Positions 54,425 through 63,008 are shown, counted from the stretch's first letter. The stretch: DNA of 64,000 nt from Nocardiopsis metallicus (GCF_014201115.1 NZ_JACHDO010000001.1:2666001-2730000), one strand, 5' to 3'. Notes: a model not told the origin generated them from the sequence alone. Made by a program: numbers and translations.

Positions 54425-54467
54425 ACCCCTTCGGGGCGCGGGACCGCGTCCAGGGCCCCGAAGGGGT
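54425..54467. repeat. Perfect 13-bp inverted repeat
   Basis: ACCCCTTCGGGGC (54425-54437) pairs with GCCCCGAAGGGGT (54455-54467). About 190 bp upstream of the P450 start; could be a terminator relic, an attenuator or a binding site. Confidence 0.5.
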
Positions 54468-54656
54468 GTTGCCCGGCTCCCCTACGGCCGGAGCGCTCAG
54501 CGCCGTCCCTGCTTGACCGGGCCGACGGGGGCCTCGGACCGGCACCGGGGCCTGGAATCCTTGCGGGGCAGGTGTTCCGGGTGCGACCCAAGATGCCGAA
54601 AGTCCGCATTGGGATATTAGACTGAGCGCCTCGTACCCTCCCATGACAGGATCGCT

Positions 54657-55988
54657 TTGGCCCCCCGCTGTCCGTACGCCGAACTCCACTCCGCCGACTT
54701 CCACGCCGACCCGCACGCGGTCAACCAGCGCATGGTCCAGGAGCACGGCCCCGTCTTCCCAGCCGAGATCTTCCCCGGCATCAAGGCCTGGGTCGTCGCC
54801 GACTACGCGCTGATCACCGCCTGGTGCCGCGACACCCGTACCTTCCGCCGCGACTCGCGCCTGTGGCGCGACTGGCGCGAGGGCCGCATCCCCGACGACG
54901 CCCCGGTCGTGGCGATGATGACCCACCGGCCCAACCTGCTGTTCTCCGACGACGAGGAGCACGCCCGCCTCAAGCGCGTGGTGGTCGACTCCCTGGGCCA
55001 GGTCCCCGAGAGCCGGGTCGGGGACATCACGCGTCGGCACGCCGACACCCTCATCGACGCCTTCGTCGCGCGCGGCCACGCCGAGCTCGTCTCCGAGTAC
55101 GCGCGCCTGCTGCCCCTGCTGGTGCTGTGTGAGCTCTTCGGCTTCTCCCGCGACGTGGGCGAACGCGTGCTGAACTCCCTCAGCGACCTGTGGGACGGCA
55201 TCGACGCGGTCAAGGCCAACGGCGAGTACGAGCGCGCCCTGTCCGAAGCGATCTCGGTCAAGCACGCCGAGCCCGCGGACGACATCACCACGTGGATGCT
55301 CCAGCACCGGGCCGGCCTCAGCGACGAGGAGCTGCTGGCCCAGCTCGTCGTGACGATCGGGGCCGGGGCCGAACCCACCGCCAACCTGATCGCCGGGACC
55401 GTGCGCACGCTCCTGGTGGACGACGAGGTGCGCAAAGCGTTCCGCGGCGCCCGGGTGGGGGTCGGGGAGGCGATCGACCAGGTGCTCTGGCGCGACCCGC
55501 CGGTCAACAACTACCCAGTCCTGTACCCGGTGAAGGACGTGCGGGTCAGTACGGGAACGCTGATCCAGGCGGGCGAGCCGATCCTGCTCGGGTACGCGGC
55601 CGCGCACGCCTCGATGTCCGGGGGCGGCCCCGACATCGAGCAGGGCAACCGCGCGCACCTGGCCTTCGGCGCGGGCCCGCACCGCTGCCCGGCCCAGGGT
55701 TTCGCCTACGCCATCGCCCAGGTCGGGGTGGAGACCCTCACCAAACGGCTCTCCGGCCTGCGGGCGACACAGGACGACGTCGAGCGGCGCCCCGCCCCCT
55801 TCGCACTGGCGCTGTCCCGGCTGCCGGTCGCGTTCACCCCCGATTCCCCGAAAGGCACCACACCTCCATGGCAACAGACATCCCCGTCCTCCACCCCTAC
55901 GACCTCCACCGACAGACAGCCGAGCTCCGCGGCCGAGGCCCCGTCGTCGAAGTTGAGATCGTTGGTGGCGTGGCTGTTCGGGCGCTGA
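54657..55988 (+). CDS. Cytochrome P450, CYP157-like, lacking the ExxR motif
   Basis: 443 residues. Heme-binding FGAGPHRCPAQ with Cys344; I-helix GAGAEPT (236-241). The K-helix ExxR pair is replaced: Gln275-Val-Leu-Trp278 in DQVLWRDPP, as in CYP157 enzymes, known to lack ExxR (EQSLW in CYP157C1). The last about 40 codons overlap, out of frame, the start of the next P450 (121 bp) and form a low-complexity tail. TTG 54657 with AGGA upstream. CYP157 and CYP154 genes normally sit in conservon operons, but no cvnA-D genes are seen here. Confidence 0.85.
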   Translation: MAPRCPYAELHSADFHADPHAVNQRMVQEHGPVFPAEIFPGIKAWVVADYALITAWCRDTRTFRRDSRLWRDWREGRIPDDAPVVAMMTHRPNLLFSDDEEHARLKRVVVDSLGQVPESRVGDITRRHADTLIDAFVARGHAELVSEYARLLPLLVLCELFGFSRDVGERVLNSLSDLWDGIDAVKANGEYERALSEAISVKHAEPADDITTWMLQHRAGLSDEELLAQLVVTIGAGAEPTANLIAGTVRTLLVDDEVRKAFRGARVGVGEAIDQVLWRDPPVNNYPVLYPVKDVRVSTGTLIQAGEPILLGYAAAHASMSGGGPDIEQGNRAHLAFGAGPHRCPAQGFAYAIAQVGVETLTKRLSGLRATQDDVERRPAPFALALSRLPVAFTPDSPKGTTPPWQQTSPSSTPTTSTDRQPSSAAEAPSSKLRSLVAWLFGR

Positions 55989-57076
55989 CCGGACACGACG
56001 TCATCATGGAGGCGCTGGCCCACCCCGGCGTGCGCAAGGAGGCACGGCACTGGCGCCCCTGGGCTCAGGGTGAGATCCCCATGGACTGGCCGCTCATCTC
56101 CTGGGTGGCTCCGGACAACATGCTCACCGCGGACGGCGACCGCCACCGGCGCCTGCGCACCCTGGTCTCCCAGGCGTTCACCCCGCGCCGGGTGGAGCTG
56201 CTGCGTCCGCGCGTCGAGGAGATCGTCACCGAGCTCCTGGACGCCGCCGCGGACTCCGGGGCCGGGACCGACCCGGTCGACCTCAAGGCCGCGCTGGCAC
56301 TGCCGCTGCCCATGACGGTGATCTCCGAGCTGTTCGGGGTCGGCGCCGAGCACCGCGACACCCTGCACACGCTGATCCACCGGGTCTTCGACACCACCAC
56401 GCCCCCGGACGTGGCCGCGCAGACCAACGCGGACATGCTCGCCCTGCTGGCCGAGCTCGCCGAGGAGAAGGCGAAGAACCCGGGCGACGACCTCACCAGC
56501 GCCCTGCTGGAGGCGCGTGCCGAGGGCGACGAGAAGCTCTCACAGACCGAGCTCGTGTGGACCCTGATCCTCATGATCGGCGCGGGTTACGAGACCACCA
56601 TGAACCTCATCGCCAACGCGGCGCACGCCCTGCTCACCCACCCGGAGCAGCTCGCGCTGGTCCGGAGCGGCGAGGCGTCCTGGGCCGACGTAGTGGAGGA
56701 GACCCTGCGCTGGGACGCCAGTATCCAGTACCTGCCGCTGCGCTACACCGCCGAGGACGTCACCCTGGGCGGGGTGCGCGTGCCCAAGGGTGAGGCCCTG
56801 CTCATGGGCTTCGGGGCGGCGGGCCGCGATCCCGAGCAGCACGGCGGGGACGCGCACGTCTTCAACCTGCGCCGTGAGCAGCGCGGGCACCTGGCCTTCT
56901 CGCACGGGCCGCACTTCTGCCTGGGCGCGGGCCTGGCCCGACTGGAGGGGACCACCGCCCTGGAGGCGCTCTTCTCCCGGTTCCCGGACATCCGTCTGGC
57001 CGAGGGCGAGGAGGTCCCCGAGTCCCCGTCCATCGTCTCCCGCGGCGCTGCCCGGCTGCCAGTGGTCCTGGGCTGA
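55868..57076 (+). CDS. Cytochrome P450, CYP154-like
   Basis: 402 residues. Complete P450: I-helix AGYETT (239-244), K-helix ExxR Glu278-Arg281, heme loop FSHGPHFCLGAG with Cys351. Overlaps the CYP157-like gene by 121 bp. CYP154 members hydroxylate steroids or small aromatics or act with CYP157 in an unknown role. A strong terminator follows. Confidence 0.92.
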   Translation: MATDIPVLHPYDLHRQTAELRGRGPVVEVEIVGGVAVRALTGHDVIMEALAHPGVRKEARHWRPWAQGEIPMDWPLISWVAPDNMLTADGDRHRRLRTLVSQAFTPRRVELLRPRVEEIVTELLDAAADSGAGTDPVDLKAALALPLPMTVISELFGVGAEHRDTLHTLIHRVFDTTTPPDVAAQTNADMLALLAELAEEKAKNPGDDLTSALLEARAEGDEKLSQTELVWTLILMIGAGYETTMNLIANAAHALLTHPEQLALVRSGEASWADVVEETLRWDASIQYLPLRYTAEDVTLGGVRVPKGEALLMGFGAAGRDPEQHGGDAHVFNLRREQRGHLAFSHGPHFCLGAGLARLEGTTALEALFSRFPDIRLAEGEEVPESPSIVSRGAARLPVVLG

Positions 57077-57490
57077 GCCGTTTCGCAGGAGCGCCCCGCG
57101 CACGCCCCCGGCCGGGGGCGTGCGCGGGGCGCTCCCGTTCCCGGCCTTGGAGCGGTGCCCCGCACGCGCTTGCGCGAATGGCAGCCACCGGCCCGCAACC
57201 CCGCACGGCTTCGACGTTGGAGAACCCCCGGTGATCGGCCCGAACAATTCGGGGCCGACAGGCCCGCTGATTCACACCGCCTCCGGGTAGGACCCGAACG
57301 CGGGTTCACACGACCACGCGCCGGGGTCACGGGGGTACGGGGTAGGGGGCGCCTCCACCGGATCGGCGCCCAGGCGCTGCCTCCGGTGGACGGGCTCCCG
57401 GGCCCGTTCGCCGGTCGCGGGCACCGTGCCTGACCGCGCCGGAGCCCGGAACCGGCCGGGGAAGCAGCGACGAAGCGTCCAGGAGGAAGA
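57077..57490. other. Intergenic region downstream of the P450 pair
   Basis: 414 bp. Contains the long terminator hairpin at 57088-57135 and a smaller inverted repeat TCCACCGGA/TCCGGTGGA near 57353-57403. No gene seen on either strand. Confidence 0.45.
57088..57135 (+). terminator. Very long terminator hairpin
   Basis: 22-bp perfect stem (57088-57109 with 57114-57135) closed by GGCC, entirely G/C-rich, 11 bp after the P450 stop. Confidence 0.75.
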
Positions 57491-58150
57491 ATGAGCGAAA
57501 GCGGAACCGTCGACGTGGACGGGCAGATCGGAGCCGTGTCCCGAGGGCTGAGAACCGGGAAGCGTGACGGGGAGCAGACGCTGATGACCACGCTCAGCCA
57601 GCGATACGACACCACGGTCGAGGACCTGTGGGAAGCGTGTACCTCGGCCGAGCGCCTCCGCCTCTGGTTCGCCCCGGTCACAGGCGACCTCCGCCTGGGC
57701 GGGGACTACCAGGTGGAGGGAAACGCCAGCGGCACGATCGAGGCCTGCACGGCACCCCACTCCTTCGGCGCCACCTGGGAGTTCAACGGGGAAACAAGCT
57801 GGATCACCGTCCGGGTGGACCCCGAGGGCGACGGGGCCAGGCTGACACTGAAGCACACCGAGCACGCCGACACCGAGGCGGACTTCTGGCAGCGGTTCGG
57901 CCCGGGCGCGACCGGCGTGGGCTGGGACCTGGCCTTCCTAGGACTGGCCCAGCACCTGCACGCCGGGGCGGAGGCGCTGGAGGAGGAGGGCTGGGAGGCC
58001 ACGGACGAGGGCCGCAGGTTCGTCACCGCCAGCAGTGAACGCTGGGGCGAGGTGAGCGCGGAGTTCGGTACCCCGCGCGCGCAGGCCGAGGCGGCCAGGG
58101 ACCGGACCACAGCCTTCTACCTCGGACAGGAACCGCCCGCACAGGAGTGA
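57491..58150 (+). CDS. SRPBCC (AHSA1-like) protein
   Basis: 219 residues. Core from residue 32: TTVEDLWEACTSAERLRLWF, GDLRLGGDYQVEGNASGTIEAC, and a C-terminal helix around WDLAFLGLAQHL. START/Bet v1-like fold that binds hydrophobic ligands. AGGAGGAA precedes ATG 57491; ATG 57584 (residue 32) is an alternative start at the homologous core. Usually paired with an ArsR regulator; none is adjacent. Confidence 0.85.
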   Translation: MSESGTVDVDGQIGAVSRGLRTGKRDGEQTLMTTLSQRYDTTVEDLWEACTSAERLRLWFAPVTGDLRLGGDYQVEGNASGTIEACTAPHSFGATWEFNGETSWITVRVDPEGDGARLTLKHTEHADTEADFWQRFGPGATGVGWDLAFLGLAQHLHAGAEALEEEGWEATDEGRRFVTASSERWGEVSAEFGTPRAQAEAARDRTTAFYLGQEPPAQE

Positions 58151-58153
58151 GCG

Positions 58154-58179
58154 CCCGCCCCGCGCCGCCGCGGGGCGGG
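58154..58179. terminator. Terminator hairpin
   Basis: CCCGCCCCGC pairs with GCGGGGCGGG (10 bp), loop of 6, between convergent genes. Confidence 0.65.
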
Positions 58180-58307
58180 GCCGGACCAGGACCGCGTGGA
58201 AGACGGGCGTCGGGTCGGAGCCCGGCGTCCTCGGGCAGGCGTCGGCCGGTGGCCGGAGGCCCTGGCCGCCGCCGGACCTCGCTCGGTGACGCCAGTGACG
58301 TGGCGGG

Positions 58308-59525
58308 TCACCGGTCCCCCACCGCCTCGAACACCGCGGCCAGCCCCTGACCGCCGCCGACACACATGGTGACCAGCCCGTAACGGCCCCCGCTGCGGTC
58401 GAGTTCGCGGGCGAGCGTGCCGATCATACGGGTGCCGGTGGCGCCGACCGGGTGGCCCAGCGAGATCCCGGACCCGTGGACGTTGGTGCGCTCCAGGTCC
58501 TTGGCGGTGAACTTCCACTCGCGCATGACGGCGAGCGCCTGGGCGGCGAAGGCCTCGTTCAACTCGATGACGTCGAGGTCGGCGAGGGTGAGACCGGCCT
58601 GTTCGAGCGCGCGGTCGGTGGCGGGGACCGGGCCGATGCCCATCACCCTGGGCGCGACCCCGGCCGCGGCCCAGGTCCGCAACCGCACCAGCGGGCGCAG
58701 TCCCAGCTCCTCGGCCTTGTCCCGGGTGGTGACCACGCACAGCGCGGCGGCGTCGTTCTGCCCACTGGCGTTGCCCGCCGTGACGGTGGCCTCGGGGTCC
58801 TGGGCCGCCATGAGAGGTTTGAGCTCGGCCAGGCTCTCCACGCTGGTGTCGGCGCGCGGGTGCTCGTCGGTGTCGATGACTCTCTCGCCCCTGCGTCCGC
58901 GGACGGTGACCGGAACGATCTCCTCGGCGTAGACCCCGGAGCTCTGGGCGGCGACGGCGCGGGCGTGCGAGGCGACGGCGAGCTCGTCCTGCTCGGTGCG
59001 GGTGATCCCGTACTCGGCGCGCAGGTTCTCGGCGGTCTCGATCATGCCGCCGGGCACCGGGTAACGGGAACCGCCCGCCGTCTCGCGGGCGCGCACCAGC
59101 CCGTCGTGGACGGTGATGCCGCCGCGGGCCCCGCCCCAGCGCATGTCGGTGGAGTAGAACACGGCGTTGCTCATGCTCTCCACCCCGCCCGCCACGACCA
59201 GGTCCTGGGCTCCGCTGAGCACCCCCATGACGGCGTTGACCACCGATTGCAGGCCGGAGCCGCAGCGCCGGTCCAGGTGCTGGCCGGGAACGGTGACCGG
59301 GAGTCCGGCGTCGAGGGCGACGACGCGGCCGATGGCGGGCGCCTCGCTGTTGCCGTTGCAGTGGCCCAGGATGACGTCGTCGATCACGGTGGGGTCGATG
59401 CCGGTACGGTCCAGGAGCCCGGTCAGGGCCTGGGCGCCCAGGTCCACGGCGGTGACGGTCTTGAACACCCCGCCGTAACGGCCGATGGGGGTGCGGACGG
59501 GTTCGCAGATGACGACCTCACGCAT
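58308..59525 (-). CDS. Acetyl-CoA acetyltransferase (thiolase)
   Basis: 405 residues. Active-site Cys in DRRCGSGLQ, NEAFA loop, His in GHPVGATG and second Cys in CVGGGQG. Cleaves or forms beta-ketoacyl-CoA. Paired with the ACAD on the same strand through a small intervening ORF; together they suggest beta-oxidation under the divergent LysR. Confidence 0.94.
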   Translation of the reverse strand: MREVVICEPVRTPIGRYGGVFKTVTAVDLGAQALTGLLDRTGIDPTVIDDVILGHCNGNSEAPAIGRVVALDAGLPVTVPGQHLDRRCGSGLQSVVNAVMGVLSGAQDLVVAGGVESMSNAVFYSTDMRWGGARGGITVHDGLVRARETAGGSRYPVPGGMIETAENLRAEYGITRTEQDELAVASHARAVAAQSSGVYAEEIVPVTVRGRRGERVIDTDEHPRADTSVESLAELKPLMAAQDPEATVTAGNASGQNDAAALCVVTTRDKAEELGLRPLVRLRTWAAAGVAPRVMGIGPVPATDRALEQAGLTLADLDVIELNEAFAAQALAVMREWKFTAKDLERTNVHGSGISLGHPVGATGTRMIGTLARELDRSGGRYGLVTMCVGGGQGLAAVFEAVGDR

Positions 59526-59757
59526 GGGTCACGCCTTTCTCTCTCGAACAGGGCGGGGGTTCGGGGTGAGCGGGCCGGGGCGCGGGAGCGGTCGGGGCCG
59601 GAACAGCGGGCCGGGGCGCGGGAGCGGTCGGAGCCGGAACAAGCAGTCCGTCCGCCCGGTGGGCTCCGGCCACCGCCTTCTCGAGCCAGAAGACCAGCAC
59701 CCCTCCCCACGGCGGCGCCCCGGGAGCCCGGTCCGGGGCCCGGGGCGCTGTGCTCAC
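59518..59757 (-). CDS. Small Pro/Ala-rich ORF between ACAD and thiolase (doubtful)
   Basis: 79 codons, GTG 59757 overlapping the ACAD stop (GTGA), its stop overlapping the thiolase start by eight bases. Mostly Pro, Ala and Arg, with a duplicated 12-residue unit from a 36-bp DNA repeat; one more normal stretch WGGVLVFWLEKAVAGAH. May be a coupled small protein or a composition artefact. Confidence 0.35.
   Translation of the reverse strand: MSTAPRAPDRAPGAPPWGGVLVFWLEKAVAGAHRADGLLVPAPTAPAPRPAVPAPTAPAPRPAHPEPPPCSREKGVTHA
59569..59640. repeat. 36-bp tandem repeat, two copies
   Basis: Copy 1 59569-59604, copy 2 59605-59640, each starting AGCGGGCCGGGGCGCGGGAG and differing by two bases. Lies in the gap between the ACAD and thiolase genes. 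Confidence 0.75.
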
Positions 59758-60929
59758 TGGAGTCTCTCCTTCTCCCCGCGGACCAGGCCGCCTCCGATGA
59801 TGAGCCGCTGGATCTCGCTGGTGCCCTCGTACAGGCGCAGCAACCGCACCTCGCGGTAGATGCGTTCCACGGGCACCTCGCGCATGTACCCGGCGCCGCC
59901 GTGCACCTGGACGGCCAGGTCGGCGACCTTGCCGACCATCTCGGTGCAGTAGAGCTTGGCCACTGACGGTGCGATACGGCGGTCCTCGCCGCTCACGTAC
60001 TTGGCGGCGGCGTCGCGGACCAGCGCGCGCCCGGTCTCCACGCCGGTGTACTGGTCGGCGAGCATGGCCTGGACCAGCTGGTGGTCACCGATGGGCACAC
60101 CGCCCTGGGTGTTGGCGGCCGCGTAGGACACCGACTCGTCCAGGGCGCGCTGGGCGGTGCCGACCGACAGCGCGGCGATGTGCACCCGGCCCCGGGCCAG
60201 TGAGCTCATCGCGGCCTTGTAGCCGACCTTCTCGTCCCCGCCGACCAGCGCGTCATCGCCCACCCGCACCGAGTCGAAGGTGACGTCGGCGGTCCAGGCG
60301 CCCTCCTGGCCCATCTTGGCGTCCTTGGGGCCCACGGTGACGCCGGGGGCGTCGGCGGGCACGAGGAACACGGCGATGCCGTTGCCTTCGGGGCCGGGCT
60401 CGCGGGTGCGGGCGAAGACGACGAACAGACCGGCGAGCGGGGCGTTGGTGATGAACTGCTTGCCGCCGTCGATGACCCAGTCGGAGCCGTCACGCACGGC
60501 CTTGGTGCGCAGACCCGCCGGGTTGGAACCCGCTCCGGGTTCGGTGAGGGCGAAGGAGGCGATCACCTCCCCCGAGGCGACGCCCTCCAGCCAGCGCTCT
60601 CGCTGGGTGTCGGTGCCGAAGTTGACGAGCACCTGCCCGGCGATGCCGTTGTTCGTCCCGAACAGCGATCGCAGGGCGAGCGAGGTGTAGCCGAACTCCA
60701 TGGCCAGCTCGACGTCCTGGACGAGGTTCAGACCGAGTCCGCCCCAGCGCTGGGGGATCGCGTACCCGAACAGACCCATGTCCGCGGCGGCCTTGCGGAT
60801 GTCCTCGGGGATGGCGTCGGTCGCCAGGATCTCGTTCTCACGCGGGACGACCTTCGTACGGACGAAGTCGCGCACCTGGGCGCGGACGTCGGTGAAGTCT
60901 TCGGCGGTGACCTCGGTCTCGGAACTCAT
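59754..60929 (-). CDS. Acyl-CoA dehydrogenase
   Basis: 391 residues. FALTEPGAGSNPAGL (flavin loop), GGAGYMREVPVERIYREVR and LYEGTSEIQR with the catalytic Glu, so a standard short/branched-chain ACAD. ATG 60929 is chosen over GTG 60935. Divergent from LysR (150 bp). The first step of an acyl-CoA degradation route with the thiolase. Confidence 0.94.
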   Translation of the reverse strand: MSSETEVTAEDFTDVRAQVRDFVRTKVVPRENEILATDAIPEDIRKAAADMGLFGYAIPQRWGGLGLNLVQDVELAMEFGYTSLALRSLFGTNNGIAGQVLVNFGTDTQRERWLEGVASGEVIASFALTEPGAGSNPAGLRTKAVRDGSDWVIDGGKQFITNAPLAGLFVVFARTREPGPEGNGIAVFLVPADAPGVTVGPKDAKMGQEGAWTADVTFDSVRVGDDALVGGDEKVGYKAAMSSLARGRVHIAALSVGTAQRALDESVSYAAANTQGGVPIGDHQLVQAMLADQYTGVETGRALVRDAAAKYVSGEDRRIAPSVAKLYCTEMVGKVADLAVQVHGGAGYMREVPVERIYREVRLLRLYEGTSEIQRLIIGGGLVRGEKERLQ

Positions 60930-61066
60930 GGCCACGATGATGGCGGACAGTTCTCATACGAGTCCAATACCTGATGTCGCCGCATTGTTGCTTCAGATGG
61001 AATAATCCGGAGGCGTTGAAGCCTCCGGGGTGAAGAGGGCCACCCGGCGGCACAGGTCGCGTGACA

Positions 61067-61072
61067 TAGGTT
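61067..61072 (+). promoter_or_regulatory. -10 element of leaderless lysR promoter
   Basis: TAGGTT ends 7 bases before ATG 61080; no Shine-Dalgarno in between. Confidence 0.45.
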
Positions 61073-61079
61073 GCCCTGC

Positions 61080-62000
61080 ATGAACCTGCACCATCTGGAG
61101 GCCTTCCTCGCCGTCGCCGAGGAACTGCACTTCGGCCGTGCCGCCGAGCGCCTGCACATGGCCCAACCCCCGTTGACGCGCGCCATCAAGCAGCTCGAAC
61201 GCGACCTGGGCGCCCAGCTGTTCGTGCGCACCACCCGTTCGGTGCACCTGACCACGGCGGGGCAGGCACTCATCGGACCCGCCAACGACGTGCTGGAGGG
61301 CTGTCGGGTGGCACGCAGCGCGGTCCGATCCGCCGGGAGAGGTGAGACCGGACTGGTGCGGTTGGGTTTCGCCGGTCCTTCCTCGCATCTGCTGGTGGGC
61401 GACCTGAGCAGGCTGGTCCGCCAGCGGCGCCCCGGGATCGAGCTCCGGCTGCGCAGCACCACCTACGCCAACGAGGCGCTGCGCTCGGTGATCGACGGCG
61501 AACTGGACCTGGCGCTGGTGCGGTGGAGCGTGCGGCCGCCGGAGATCGCGCAGCGGGTCGTGGCCGAGGAGCACTACGTGCTGGTCGTCCCGGAGCACCA
61601 CCGGCTGGCCGAGCGGGAGACGGTGAGCATCGCCGAGTGCCGGGACGAACCCTTCGTGGCGCTGCCGGCGGCCCCCGGGTCGATCGTGCGCGAGACGTTC
61701 ATCCGCGCCGCCTACGAAGCGGGGTTCTCCCCCGACATCGTCCAGGTCGCGTCGGACTCGTGGACGCTGATGGCGCTGGTGGGCGCAGGGGTCGGGCTGA
61801 GCTTCACCCTGGACACGGCGGTCGCCAACGTGCCCCGGGACCGGATCCGCCTGGTGCGGCTGGCGGAGGAGTTCACCCCTTCCTACGCGCGTCTGGCCTG
61901 GCGCCGCGACGCGGTGAGCCCCGCCCTGCGCGAGGTACTGCTCGCCTCCGAGGAGGCCCTGCCCACCCCGGAGCACCTGGTGGGCGTGGAGGTTCCCTGA
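61080..62000 (+). CDS. LysR-family transcriptional regulator
   Basis: 306 residues. N-terminal HTH LHFGRAAERLHMAQPPLTRAI, then the periplasmic-binding-like effector domain (RLGFAGPSSHLLVGDL and so on). Divergent from ACAD, hence its probable activator/repressor. ATG 61080, apparently leaderless. Confidence 0.93.
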   Translation: MNLHHLEAFLAVAEELHFGRAAERLHMAQPPLTRAIKQLERDLGAQLFVRTTRSVHLTTAGQALIGPANDVLEGCRVARSAVRSAGRGETGLVRLGFAGPSSHLLVGDLSRLVRQRRPGIELRLRSTTYANEALRSVIDGELDLALVRWSVRPPEIAQRVVAEEHYVLVVPEHHRLAERETVSIAECRDEPFVALPAAPGSIVRETFIRAAYEAGFSPDIVQVASDSWTLMALVGAGVGLSFTLDTAVANVPRDRIRLVRLAEEFTPSYARLAWRRDAVSPALREVLLASEEALPTPEHLVGVEVP

Positions 62001-62182
62001 CTGCGGCCGGACCGTCGGCCCGCAGCGGCCCTGAACAGGCCGAAGCGGCCAGAGGCCGGACCGCCGCCCGTGCCATTCTCGGTGCCACAAGAAAACTTCG
62101 AAAAAGTCCGCTTGAGGTGTCGAATACGGGTCGCACCGTACGACGAGAGGATGTCAGGCAACCGACCAGCGAGGAATCGAGC

Positions 62183-62746
62183 ATGCGCACCCTGATCATC
62201 ACCGCCTTCGTGTCCGTCGACGGCGTCATGGAGGCACCGGGCGGAGAGCCCGGCTACCGTAACTCCGGCTGGACCTTCAACGCGGTCCCGATGGACGAGG
62301 CGGCCTACGAGATCAAGAGCCGCGAACAGGAGGAGGCCGCCGCGCTGCTCCTGGGGCGTCGGAGCTACGAAGCGTTCGCCCCCGTATGGCCTTCGATGGA
62401 GGAGTTCGCGGGTTACAACTCCATGCCCCGCTACGTGGTCTCCAGCAAGCTCACCGAAGACGACCCGCGCTGGCCCGCCACCGTCCTGCGCACGCTCGAC
62501 GAGGTCGCCGAGCTCAAGAAGACCGAGGGTGGGCCGATCTCCGTGCACGGCAGCGCCGAACTCGCGCGGGGCCTAGCCGACGCCGGGCTGGTCGACCGTT
62601 ACCACCTGCTGGTCTTCCCGCTGCTCCTCGGCTCCGGGAAGCGCCTGTTCAGCGAAGCCGACAAGGACCTGACCAAGCTGAAGCTGGTCGAGCACGAGGT
62701 GTACTCCAACGGCGTGCAGAAGCAGGTCTTCGACGTCCTGCGCTGA
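62183..62746 (+). CDS. DHFR-like (RibD C-terminal) reductase
   Basis: 187 residues, YyaP/YwjB-like dihydrofolate-reductase fold. ITAFVSVDGVMEAPGGE, LLLGRRSYEAFAPVWPS, RYVVSSKL and a GSAELARGLADAGLVDRYHL NADPH-binding turn. Probably reduces a small folate- or pterin-like compound; role not defined. GAGGA before ATG 62183. Confidence 0.88.
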   Translation: MRTLIITAFVSVDGVMEAPGGEPGYRNSGWTFNAVPMDEAAYEIKSREQEEAAALLLGRRSYEAFAPVWPSMEEFAGYNSMPRYVVSSKLTEDDPRWPATVLRTLDEVAELKKTEGGPISVHGSAELARGLADAGLVDRYHLLVFPLLLGSGKRLFSEADKDLTKLKLVEHEVYSNGVQKQVFDVLR

Positions 62747-62795
62747 GGGGCTGACGACCACCGGCCTCTACGGAGATAGTCCTGAATCTCAGCTA

Positions 62796-62945
62796 GGGAA
62801 TCGTCCCCGCGCGGGGGGCTCACGTGTAGGTGGCTGTTGGTCTCGGAGGTCACGGCGGTTCATCCCCGCATGCACGGGGCTCACACTTAACGAACTGCGA
62901 CGACGCGGAGCGTTATCCCCGCGTGACCTTGTTGCGGGCCCGATG
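62796..62945. CRISPR. Degenerate type I-E-like CRISPR remnant (two to three repeats, no cas genes)
   Basis: Two 28-bp elements, 62796-62823 and 62857-62884, end in GGGGCTCAC and contain CCCCGC; the second is GGTTCATCCCCGCATGCACG followed by GGGCTCAC. They start exactly 61 bp apart, the repeat-plus-spacer period of type I-E arrays, with a 33-base spacer-like segment. A third, poorer element (TATCCCCGCGTG, about 62914) follows at a shorter interval. The palindromic CCCCGC..GGGG core is typical of actinobacterial type I-E repeats. Confidence 0.5.
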
Positions 62946-63008
62946 GTTTCTGGCCCCCAGGCGCACATCATGACAGACCAAGGACCGCTTCGGGCCCCTG
63001 GAAACCAC

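Larger units (their letters stand above)
54137..54656. other. Intergenic region with operator and hairpin
   Basis: 520 bp between the divergent monooxygenase and P450 genes. Contains CTTCAC-CATC-GTGAAG (54163-54178) near the monooxygenase promoter, and a perfect 13-bp inverted repeat at 54425-54467 around a 17-base loop. A TAGACT-like -10 at about 54618 may serve the P450 gene. No convincing gene was found. Confidence 0.5.

Noticed and set aside
54067..54609. Minus-strand frame in the BVMO/P450 gap with a stretch ([21 protein letters not shown]) vaguely like a phosphoribosyltransferase
   Set aside because: Only about 20 residues look familiar, without the PRPP loop or further homology; could be a relic but not supportable.
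54173..54625. 150-codon plus-strand frame upstream of the P450 pair
   Set aside because: Pro/Ser/Thr-rich low complexity, spans a 13-bp inverted repeat, no Shine-Dalgarno.
57272..57865. Minus-strand frame opposite the SRPBCC gene and its upstream gap
   Set aside because: Antisense frame without motifs; the plus strand has a well-supported SRPBCC gene.
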